This document shows, piece after piece, positions 10,661-20,421 of a stretch of 64,000 nt of DNA. Positions within the stretch are counted from its first letter, which is position 1, and the number at the start of each line of letters is the position of its first letter. The notes beneath the pieces were generated by a model. The model did not search any database, was not told the origin of the DNA, and saw nothing but the letters and a program-made list of their open reading frames with translations. The position numbers were made by a program, and so were the translations under genes. This stretch comes from Microbotryum silenes-acaulis (lineage: Eukaryota > Basidiomycota > Microbotryomycetes > Microbotryales > Microbotryaceae), in assembly GCA_003665825.1 (NCBI GenBank), contig QPFY01000011.1:1178001-1242000 (forward strand), in the 5' to 3' direction.

Positions 10661-11814
10661 TCATAGCTTGGGCTTTCCAGTGGCTTCTGGCCGATTTATC
10701 GAGGGTACTACCTTCTGCAGCCATCGAGTTAGGTCCTGCAGCTCCTCCAGACAGGCACTTTGAGCCATGCCTGGGATCAAAGAATTGTTTATGGGAATCC
10801 TCGGATCAGCCAATGCGACCATCGGCCCATCTCGTTCTTTGCCCAGAGATCACTTACCTGGGTAGGTTTGGAACTCCAAACGTTGAAGACCGGCGCCTCG
10901 AAGTCTCGCAACTCCGGCCTCGCCTGTGCTAAAGCTGCGCACAAAGCATGTGGAAGGCTTGAGTGAAGGAGCACGAGTGGACGCAGGTACCACAATGCGC
11001 TCGTGACCGCAGTCTTCGAGTTCGTGCTTACGAGATGACAGGGTCGGCGGTGTCGTGGCCGACAAAGACGGGCGTTTCTCGTGCCCACGGACTTAGCATC
11101 TGCAGGGATTGTTCATGCGCCTAGAAAACGTCAGGGTTTCCGATTTGTCGCTCATGAAATTTCATCCTGTGACCGTAACTTGCCGATATGAACTTCCACT
11201 GCAGCGGCATATACCCTGATAACGCGACGACCCCCCGAGTCTCAATTTGCCGGCCAGGCCGAGCATCATCGCCAACGCCGCACCTTGACTGAAGCCACCA
11301 ATTACGATCCTACCGGGAGCAATGCCAGCGTCTATTTCGGTCTGTATGAGCTGGGTGAGGTCGTCGACCGACTCGCCGAGGCCTTCTTCATCTTCGTCGC
11401 CGTCCTGGGTCCGAGCGGCATGAGAAATGGACAGGATGTCGAACCAGGCAGGCATGGGCTGCATCGAGTTGATCGAGATGGCCCTCAAGGGACTGAGCAG
11501 GAGAATACAGAACGAATGCGATCATCAGCAAGAAGCGGTTTTATCGGAGTCAGCCTACCCCTTCGGCGTCTACCACTAAACCCCTCTGAAGGGGGCATGT
11601 GGGGTGAGCCGATCACAGCACAAATGACTCACGCTTGCGGCAATATGACCTTGAGGTGATCCAGTCCCGGTAAACGATGCAGATCTTGCCAATCGGAGGC
11701 AGTGGCACCAAAGCCATGGCAGAAAACGAGCGACGCCGTGTGCGCGGATGGGTTAGTAGGAGCTCCCAACACGGTCGGAGCGAAGGCCCTCAGGCGCAGA
11801 CCGGCTGCCGACAT
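10661..11814 (-). pseudogene. Acyl-protein thioesterase (APT1) pseudogene
   Basis: Reading the minus strand across introns gives an almost complete acyl-protein thioesterase, an alpha/beta hydrolase that removes palmitate from proteins. Exons are about 11814-11633, 11492-11184, 11099-11032, 10934-10858 and 10770-10661. Visible motifs are the oxyanion region LVFCHGFGATASDW, INSMQPMPAWFDI, nucleophile GGFSQGAALAM and the aspartate in GHDTADPV. Two lesions are present. A run of six C on the plus strand (11231-11236) shifts the frame between GKLRLGG and VVALSGYMPLQ; one more base would restore it. The catalytic histidine expected in the GMxHS motif is glutamine (PGMAQS, codon at 10760-10762). The second intron (11100-11183) has a GC donor. 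The frameshift alone could be a sequencing error; the changed active-site residue makes loss of function likely. Confidence 0.85.
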
Positions 11815-12355
11815 GGGGGCCACCGGTGCCCAGCTACCGCGGCGGGTGCTGCCAGCGAGTCGGAGAGTCACGTCACGTGTGTTGAGGTTGATGTACCGGA
11901 GCCTTCAAGACCGGTTATAGGGGTCAGTCCGAGCGTGCTTTGAGGCGTAGGTGGTCCAATGACGCTAGGGGAGAATCAAGTCAGCCGGTTGTAGCGCTAT
12001 AGAAGCGGTCCCGGCTCGGGGGACTCGATGGGGTCCGGTCAAGCGTTGGACCCGGGCTGAGCTGCTCGCCTCCACGCTCAGTCTCGGCGCACTGCCTGCT
12101 CGTGCGCTAGGTCGGCGATCGTCATCCCACTGAGCACACAGCGCTTTTTTGATTTTGCGACCTGTACTAGTCTCGATTCCGGCCTGTCTCGCATTCGGTG
12201 CCGCAGCTTCTCCTCGACTCAGCTCGGCTCAGCTCAGCTCAGCTCAGCCCGTCCTGCCGCTCGCGCTCAGCTATCAGCTCAATCAGCTCCGGGGCCCTAC
12301 GTCAGTCGATACCCACAACTGGACTACCTTCCATCCGCACTATAATACCACCAGC
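11815..12355. other. Divergent spacer with AGCTC repeat
   Basis: This lies between the thioesterase remnant (minus) and the PHD gene (plus). It is GC-rich, with several CGG/CCG words. Positions 12221-12247 hold a pentanucleotide array (separate entry). No gene is seen. Confidence 0.4.
12221..12247 (+). repeat. AGCTC pentanucleotide microsatellite
   Basis: Five near-perfect tandem copies of the pentamer CAGCT/AGCTC occur here, one of them with a G change. It lies about 110 bp upstream of the Cti6 start codon, probably in the promoter or 5' UTR. Confidence 0.8.
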
Positions 12356-15300
12356 ATGAGTAAGTTCAAAGTGCTCGAGCTTCGTCCGAAGGTTGTGAGC
12401 ATGCTAGCTCGCTAGCGTCACCGGCCAAGCTTCACCTTCCGCGCCCGGCCCAGCTTATTGCGTAATCACCTCATCATGTCGGGTATTCCTACCGAGCGAG
12501 TCTCCACATCTGTGCTCCTGCACGTTCATTATGGCATTGCGCCGCCAGCGGATGTCCAGCGCGATGGGCACCCTCGACGTGACGTCGCTCGGACGTCTAC
12601 GGTGCCTCAGCGACTGCCTTCGCACTGCTCGTCTTGCTGGGGTCCGATTCTAGACGCAGGCGACTCGCTCAGCACTGACCCCCGTACCCTCCGCCCTGCC
12701 TACAGCCAAAGGAAAACGGAAAGGAAGCTATCGTACCGCCTCGACATCCGTCAGCGCCAGCAATTCGCCCAGCCTCGGCGCGTCGCTGCCCTTGCCTTCG
12801 CTCGCGTCGGATGCGGCACCCGGACATGCATCATCAACGGCCTCGAATGCCACGAATAACATAGAAGCAGGAGAGACGAACTCGAGTGAACAACAGCCCT
12901 CGAATCATGCCGCTAACTCAACAGAGGCTGTGGACGGCACCCCATCTCAAATCGAGCCTGGACCCGAGGAGCCTGAACCCGTGCCTGAGCCTGAGCTTGA
13001 GCTGGCGCCAACGGCACCGGACAGTGTCGAGCCCATCGTGGCGGCCTCGTTATCGTCCTCGGCATTGTGCGCGCCGGACGATGCGGTAGCCGCTACGAAC
13101 ACGAGCGTCCTTTCTCCCGAGGCCGAACGTCACGAGTCGCCCGAACAGACCGAACCAACAGTCCAAGACCCTCTTGAGCAAAGCGACCGACAATATTCGG
13201 AATCCGCGGCGGACGAACCATCCGCTGGCGCCGAGCCGGTGGAAGGGGACCCTGAAGAGGTTCCTCCCTTGGCTTCGACTTCGGTGCATGTTGAAGAAGA
13301 GGTCGATAACAAGCCTTTGACGACGACGATCGAGCCGGAAGCGGAGCCTGCTGTCGAACCCGAGTCGGGTCTCGCTACCAACTACGCGGGCAAACCACGG
13401 CGGTCCGCGGTTACGCTCAAGAAGTCACCCCCACCACCTGCTTCCAAGAACAAGATGGCCACGGGTAAGAAAGGGGCGACCAAAGGAACACCCAAGCTCG
13501 ACGATTCGCGTGAGTTAAAGGACGAGATGTATGTCGAGAAGCGAGGCGCCAGGGCCGCGCGAGCCGGCGCGAAGAAGCTAGTCGAGGTCGACGAGGACGA
13601 AGGCTTCTTATTGGAGGAAGAAGAAGAAGCCGATGGTGCGGAGGGCTTCACGAGATGCATTTGTGGAGAAGACAGTGAGTTTGCTTATCGTACCCTGGAA
13701 TCTTCGGACCAGACACTGACGCAGCTTGATCTCCTCGCGCAGCCGTTGAGAAGGAACAAGAGCTCATGATCCAGTGCGACACTTGCAAATGCTGGCAACA
13801 TGGACCATGTATTGGACTTGTAGAAGAGGAGGTGACCTCTCTCTCACAATGCCCTGTAAGATGCTTTTGAGACGCTGACGATGATCTGGGATCAAATGGC
13901 AGGAATGTCCCGACCGGTACTTCTGCGAGTTGTGCAAGCCAACATGGCATGGCCAGAACGGGTAGGTTTACCGAATAGCCTTTGAGGTGCTCGGCTTGAC
14001 CTCTTTTTTGCTGACCTAATCACCGATGATTGCCGCAGTCAAATCCGCAAAACCCACCGCAAAGTCATGATAAACCGCACTGCCGCCTTACCCTTACCAC
14101 CAGGGCAGACGAGCGGCGTTGCCCCCACTACTATGCCAGTCACCGCCAGTATTCGTGGGCAAAAACCTCGCGAGTCCGCTGATGCCGCTCTGGTCTCGGC
14201 ATATCTGGCCGCTGAGTCCACCGGCGATGCGTCCGCGCCGGCGATCCGCCACGAATCACGGTCGCTCTCACCTAATCAACAAGGCGGCGGGACCAAGGCC
14301 GAACCAGCGCCAAAGAAGCGGAGTACGATGAACTCTCGCGATGCCGCTTACGATGACGCCATCGCGTTGAGCCTGATGACGCCGGCAGCAGCGGCGATGC
14401 GTGCCAAGCTGGAGAAGAGAACCGTCACCGGGGAAGATGCTGCCGGTCTGGGTCTCGATGAGGACGGAGTGCTACGGCATCCTGCCATCTTGCTAGGCGA
14501 GCTACCAAGTCTACCCTCACTCAATTTCGAGTCTGCACCGCCGCCTCCGGGCACTCCCGAGGCCAAAATGGATGTCGATGTCGACGGACTGAACCAATCT
14601 GGAGCAAATCTCGACGACGACTCGAGTGAGTGCTCCGGATCAGAACCACCGGCTGAGAACGAAAGCGGACTGACCTTTGTGATATTCCTATGTTTCCCAG
14701 CTGTATCACCCAACCCCAATGCTAGTGCTCGAGCGAAACATCCGAACCAATACACCTACCGTCCCAAACCGGGGCCAACGCCGAGCGGTCGAGGACGCGG
14801 CTCGCCCGTCAAGCGAGCCAGTGGCAGGGATACGTCAGGAGGCGCTTCACTGGCGAACACGTCTGTCAATGCGAGCGGTGTGACCATGGCTTCGTCCGAG
14901 CATCCATCTCGCACCCACCGGCCGCAGCGTGATTGGGTACCAGGCAACGACCCCTCGGGGTGGGGCATCCCCGAACACCTCAAGCACCTTTCGCACCTGC
15001 TCCCAACGCCTAGTCCTCAGCCCATCCACGTCCCGCGCAAGCGATCTTCCGACTCATACTCGTCGAGGACGCCACCGACGACGGCGGAAGCTCCGACCAA
15101 GATCCGATTTCCGAACAAGCGCATGACGATGCCCGAGATGCGCAAGCGCGCGCGCAACGTGCTTGAGTACTTGACGAGGGTGCAGATCGAATTGTCGGAT
15201 CGGGAGAAGAGGACCGAGCGTGTTGAGAAGGCGGCCCTCTCTGGTGGTTCGGGAGCGTCCGGATCGACCGTTGCCGTTCAGCAGAACGCGGCCAGTTCGG

Positions 15301-15380
15301 ACCACCTCGATAGCATGAGCCTGATGGACGAGTTGACCAAGGACATTATCATGTTTCAAAAGACGTACTTTGAGGGCTAG
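12356..15380 (+). CDS. CTI6: Cti6-like PHD-finger protein (Rpd3L complex)
   Basis: A long acidic protein with one PHD zinc finger, resembling Cti6 of the Rpd3L histone deacetylase complex. The finger is assembled from several exons: CICGED, IQCDTCKCWQHGPC and RYFCELCKP supply the Cys4-His-Cys3 ligands. It is followed by a basic segment (IRKTHRKVMINRT). The N-terminal 300 residues are Glu/Pro/Ser-rich, and the C-terminus is Ser/Pro-rich with a conserved-looking end (MTMPEMRKRARNVLEYLTRV). The start is ATGA at 12356-12359, split by a roughly 346-bp intron to 12706. Internal introns lie at about 13675, 13856, 13961 and, in frame, 14626-14700. The long first intron just after the ATG may have a regulatory role. 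PHD identity is firm; the Cti6 assignment rests on finger sequence and domain order. Confidence 0.8.
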
Positions 15381-15858
15381 TCAGTAGTTTAAACGGTGTA
15401 TCACTTGGATTTTTCCTTTGTTCTGTTCGTCCATGTTGCGTCCATGTCGTTTGTTATAGCTTGTGTACTTCATCATTCTCGGCGTCCAAGAATAGTCACA
15501 GAGAGCGCCAATTGCACATACGCATAATTATGGGGCAAAAGGAATGCATTCCACAGTTCCACAGTTAGTTAACGTTAGCTACCAGGCGATCCCCACGCCT
15601 GGTCGGATGCTTTACCATCTCGTTTGAGATTAGGATATTGAATACTTCCATCTCCCAGAAGATTTGATTTAAAATTACGTTCCGTGTGGTGGAGTTCGTC
15701 GGCCAAAGCTTGGCCGTGAAGCATTAGTAATGAGACGCACTGCCCGCATTTGCCCGCTGACTGGCTTGCGCGGGTGGTCTACGGCGTTCAACGCTTAGCG
15801 GCGCTCTACGTCTTCCCATCTTGCACACTCGAACCTCTTCTGTGACCCAGATCCGATC
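15381..15858. other. Intergenic with small palindromes
   Basis: Holds the Cti6 3' UTR and the cytochrome c peroxidase promoter. A perfect 12-bp palindrome (GGAATGCATTCC) is at 15541-15552. An 8-bp stem (ACCAGGCG / CGCCTGGT, 7-base loop) is at 15581-15603. Either could bind a dimeric factor or form a small hairpin; no function can be assigned. Confidence 0.4.
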
Positions 15859-17707
15859 ATGTCATTCGCAACACGCTCTCTGCTTCGCTCGTCGCGCTTC
15901 GTCGCTCCCCGCTTGGCGGTTCGCCAGCCGGTTCTGGCCCGTCGCACTTACGCGACCGCCGCCCCCGCTTCGGGAGGCAGCAACACGACCCTGTTCGCCT
16001 TGCTCGGTGCGGCCGCGCTCGGTGGAGGCGCCTACTATGCGTTCAGTGGTCAATCCGACTCGGACCCGACCAAGATCAAGGACGCCGCGTCTCCCCAGAC
16101 GGTCGACTACCAAAAGTGAGTGCCCGGGGGGCCTGTGGCAGTGGTGTGCTCGGTCGACGGAGCGGGTGAGGCCGCGCTTGCTCCGTCGGCGGTTATCAGT
16201 TACCGCGGGAGAAGTGGTCTCATCTGTGTCGGTCCGCTACAGCGTCGACCTCGATTTTGACAGGTACTCATTCGACCTTAATCTTTGATTGCTGGCAGGG
16301 TTTACGATGCTATCGCCCAAGTGCTCGAGGCTGAGAATTATGACGGTGAGTGGGATCGACAGCGGGCGCGCACCGCGGGCGGGCGCTTCTTTCAGCTTCG
16401 ATTCCCGGAGTTGAGTTGGAAAAGGCGACGTTGCGATTGGCAGGGCGGGGTCCAGCGGATCCTTTCTAGTTATTGCTGCCCACGAGATGTGGGATCCCGA
16501 GTTACCTTGATGGCGGATGCCCATTCAAAGTTGAGCTTGTTTGACAGCAGACTCATCTCGGCTTATACTTGATGTTGTTCGACTGCAGATGGCTCGTACG
16601 GCCCCGTACTCGTTCGTCTGGCGTGGTGAGCTTGGCCTCTAGGTCCTTGACGCGCTATGTGGGTCACATTGACTAATACTCTGGATCTCACGGCGATCAC
16701 TAATCTGTTACTAGGCATGCTTCCGGTACCTACGACAAGACAACCGGCAACGGTGGTTCTAACGGCGCTACCATGCGCTTCGCTCCCGAGGTCGGTCTCA
16801 GATTCCGACCCCTATTCTCTATCGGACCGCACGGGTTCGTAGAAGTGCTGACTCCCCTAGCCGTCATCTCCCATGATATCGTCTCCCAGGCAAACCACGG
16901 CGCAAACGCCGGTCTCGATGTGGCCCGCAACTTGCTCGAGCCCATCAAGAAGCAATTCCCCGAGATCACCTACTCTGACCTGTGGACCCTCGCCGGTGTC
17001 TGCGCAATCCAGGAGATGGGCGGACCTACGATCCCTTGGCGAGCGGGTCGCAAGGACGGCAACGTCGAGAACTGCACCCCCGACGGTCGTCTCCCCGATG
17101 GTGACAAGGGCGCGGACCACTTGCGCCACATCTTCTACCGCATGGGCTTCAACGACCAGGAGATCGTTGCTTTGTCCGGTGCTCACGCCGTTGGACGTTG
17201 CCACCCTGACCGCTCGGGCTTTTCTGGGTACGTCCATTTTCGCTTGATCTCTCCTTTCTTTTTCGAGGAGGATAGCTCGGGAGAACTGACCCCTCTGTCT
17301 GGCATGATCTGTTCAGACCTTGGCAACACTCGCCTACTTCTTTCAACAACGAGTACTACAAGCTCTTGCTGAATGAGAAGTGGCAGGTTAGTCGCATTCA
17401 GCCTGTCAGCGATCCATGCCGCTTGGTTGCTGACCTCTCTCTTCACGCATTTTCACACGCATAGTTCAAGAAGTGGAAGGGACCGATCCAGTACGAAGAC
17501 AAGTCGACCAAGAGCTTGATGATGCTCACGACCGACATGGCTCTGACGACCGACAAGGCGTTCCGACCGTACACGGAGCAATACGCCAAGGATGAGAACA
17601 AGTTCTTTGCCGACTTCTCCAACGTCTTTGCCAAGCTCATCGAGCTCGGTGTGCCCGAGAAGCAATTATCGGAGCCCCTCAAGCTTCGCCCTACTGGTAG
17701 CGAGTAA
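15859..17707 (+). CDS. CCP1: Cytochrome c peroxidase, mitochondrial
   Basis: This haem peroxidase of the mitochondrial intermembrane space reduces hydrogen peroxide with electrons from cytochrome c. Seven exons (15859-16115, 16299-16345, 16589-16625, 16715-16790, 16890-17227, 17317-17386, 17465-17707) encode 355 residues. The N-terminus is a mitochondrial presequence (many Arg/Ser, then RRTYATAAP) followed by a hydrophobic, Gly/Ala-rich segment, as in bipartite intermembrane-space signals. Visible motifs are the distal site [30 protein letters not shown] and the proximal histidine in [11 protein letters not shown]. The GPW that follows corresponds to the Trp radical site of CCP. A 99-bp intron (16791-16889) is in frame, so the raw ORF reads through it. 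Length and motif order are those of Ccp1. Confidence 0.97.
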
Positions 17708-18077
17708 ATGGGCGGGCGAATGGGTGGTTTGAAAAATTGAACTTGAACTTTCTTGGAGGCTTAGGCTGGGTTGTGGTAGATGAGGCTCGACGATAGTGTT
17801 ACTTTGCAGTGAAAAGGAACGCTTTGTCTTGTCCTTACGAAGCGCACATAGCGGTGACTATTCTCGAGCATTCGTCCAGGGGTCAGCTCGCGAGACGCAG
17901 AAGCGGCAACGGAAGCTTTCAGTCTCACTCCAAAGGATTGCTCCAGCCTGATTCAAAGCAGAGCGAGCCAGTCTGCTCTTGCCCAAAGCCAACAATATCA
18001 CCGCCCAACTGTCATTTCGACCATTCAGGCGGAGAGGTCCTCGTCTTGACCGCCTCTTCCCTGTTCACAACGCGTTC
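17708..18077. other. Convergent 3' spacer
   Basis: The 3' ends of CCP1 (plus) and the twinfilin gene (minus) meet here. No gene or clear terminator is recognised. Confidence 0.4.
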
Positions 18078-19782
18078 TCAACGTTTCCTCCCCGGTCGAC
18101 TAGGTCGTACAAATGTAGGCTTGTCTCCACCACCATCCCCAGTCGGTGTACTTTCCCCTGCTACGGCTTGTTCGAATTCGGCGGCTACAAAAGCGTCGGT
18201 GATTTCTTCGGGTGACGAGGTTTCAAGCTTCAAGTGGATAGGGAAACAGACGTGCACGCTCAGTGTGCAAACCGGGCTCGAGAGTCGGGACTGGGATTTT
18301 CTCTTTGGTTTCAGTACTTACTCGTTTGGACACGTCGACGCCCAAGTTGGATGCCATCGTTCGGACCGAATGGAAACTCGACGCGTAGATCATGCGCGAC
18401 TTGATCGGGGACGTGGAGGGGCATGAGTAGATGAATACTGCGTAAAGGAGGATGAGCTTATGAGCCCATCAAATTCACGTAGGGGGTTCAGATGATGCTG
18501 TGATTCAAGCATCAACGCACCCGTTCCAGCCGAGTGTTTGTAGAAAGTGAAGCATGGTGCATCCTTTGGCAGTGCGAGGCTGGAGGGTTGTTCGGGCGAG
18601 GGAATGATGCGTTCCTCTTCGATCCGCTGTGGTTTGTGATTTGACAACCTTGTAGGTTAGCAAATGAGTTTCCGAGTGGCGGGTGTAGCACCCAAACCCA
18701 CCAGCTCGACTATCTCCTTGTCTCCAGCAACGAACGTCTTGATCAGCTCGGCGGCTTCATCGCTCCACCCGGTCCCCGCCTTCTTCCCCTCCGCTGAAGT
18801 CCCTTCGGTCGAGCCCGAAAGATCCAACATGCTCCTCGGCTGGTTCGCGTTTGGGCTCGTGTCGCCTTCTCGTCTCTCTTTGGCTTCGGCGGCTTTGATG
18901 TCGGCGATCTCTTGTTCCCTTGCGGTCAAGGGGGCGCTGGATTGTTGGGCCTTTAGATGATCCCTGTACGCGGCGAAGGTCAATTCATCCTAGTAGAAAT
19001 GTGAGGTGGGAATAACGGTCAGTCTGGGATGTCGATGAACACCCGACCTGAAGAGGTCCCTATCGTACCTTTGTAGAAGCGAAAATGGAAGAAGAAAACC
19101 TCGAATCGCCTAGTGCCCGGACGAAGGATTGTCGGGACGAAGCGTAAAGCATTTTGGAGCGCACGGGGGATGCATCGGGGACGTAGGAGATGAAGAGCCA
19201 CGATTCTGGATTGCGGTTCCTTTAGGTCGAGATCCGTAAAGGTAGCAGGCGGACACCAAAGTAAAGTTGAATGCAAAGTGGGGCCCCAGCATGATATGAG
19301 AACGGGTGAGATGGAGCGGCATAAGAGAGCGACGGGGTTGATATTGATGAAGGGGTTATGAGATCAAAGAGTGTGAGCTCTCGGGGACATTAGAGGGGAA
19401 CGGGAGATGGCCGCACCTGTAGAGGAGGAAGCAGGGCGATTGGTCTTCACCGAGTGGGCTCAGCAGCTCAAAGTCTTGCTCGTCCGAGCCCTGCGCGTCG
19501 ACTTGAGCGGCCGGGATGATTGTCTCTTGGTCGATGACGATCTAGAAGGTGTCAGAGTGAGAGAGAAAGAGCGTCAGTGGATGCGGTGACGAGCGGGCGG
19601 TGCGGCCGAGCTCGGGACCACGTCGTCGCCGTCACGGTACGTCACTCAGTGGCACAGACTGCCCAACATCAGGCCTGATCTGAGCTGACCTTGATGATGC
19701 GAACCGGTGAGTCGGGGCTCAAGGCGTTGGCCCATGTGTCAAGCAGATCCTTTGAGGGAACGATTCCTGATGCAGCCGCCAT
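18078..19782 (-). CDS. TWF1: Twinfilin, actin monomer-binding protein
   Basis: Twinfilin sequesters ADP-actin monomers and caps filament ends through two ADF-homology domains. Seven exons on the minus strand (19782-19690, 19541-19417, 19219-19069, 18989-18702, 18626-18521, 18437-18322, 18227-18078) give 342 residues, close to the family length. Domain 1 contains [20 protein letters not shown] and [13 protein letters not shown] linker follows ([16 protein letters not shown]). Domain 2 contains [13 protein letters not shown] and [20 protein letters not shown]. The basic C-terminal tail (RPSRPGRKR) matches the capping-protein and lipid-binding tail of the family. Every junction is GT-AG and keeps the frame. 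A 206-codon open frame on the plus strand (17809-18426) overlaps this gene and is judged a shadow. It is transcribed away from IFM1; the two share a 640-bp promoter region. Confidence 0.95.
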
Positions 19783-20421
19783 TCTGTGGTGTGCGGGTGT
19801 GGAAAAGGCGAGCGAGGGCGGGCTGGGCACTGCAACCGACCGCCGAACCGGGCTCGGAATCGGGACAGGCGGTGCACGGACCGCGCGTCCGGCCGGTCGA
19901 AAGGCGGCAACAGGCGGCGACAGGCGGCGACAGGCGGCGACAAGACCGCAACAGGGACCTGGGAAACACAACTGACCGCGGCCACGCATCAGCTACGCGT
20001 GATCGCGCTTCCTTCGCCGCACCTAACTCCAAGTCTGCGCTTCAAAAACAGATCCAGAAACCCAACCCGTCTGGTATCGATTTGGACTCGCCCAGAGTAC
20101 CTTCCGGCTTGCGCAACCAGCCCCGCGCCTTGGACCGCGCCAACGCCGGTCTCGCTGCGAAGTAACGATCCGTCTCGATCCGAACGGGATAGCGTCGCCG
20201 GTCTCAGCCTTTGCCGAACCTTGACTTGATACACTTGGGCGTTTCAGGTTGTAGCATCCGATCCAACCCTGTCTGGATTCCGACGGGTTTTCCAGAGGAA
20301 CTACGTCCAGTTCGCTCCGTAGACACAAGCCGGGCGCCGTTTGACGATCGCCTTGGGCAGATATCTGTACATCGCTCGCTCACCAACCATTCATGTACTT
20401 GGATGCCACGCAGCCACGACG
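19783..20421. promoter_or_regulatory. Divergent promoter region, TWF1 / IFM1
   Basis: These 640 bp separate two divergently transcribed genes and presumably hold both promoters. No TATA box is obvious. A 10-bp tandem array lies at 19901-19940. Confidence 0.5.
19901..19940 (+). repeat. 10-bp tandem repeat (CAGGCGGCGA)
   Basis: Three exact copies of CAGGCGGCGA occur in a row (19911-19940), preceded by one degenerate copy (AAGGCGGCAA). It lies about 120 bp upstream of the twinfilin start codon. Confidence 0.85.

Noticed and set aside
15581..15603. Hairpin as a rho-independent-type terminator
   Set aside because: Fungal genes do not use such terminators; the stem is short and no T-run follows.
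17809..18426. 206-codon open frame on the plus strand
   Set aside because: It overlaps the last exons of twinfilin on the opposite strand, which have conserved motifs and clean splices; the plus frame has no domain.
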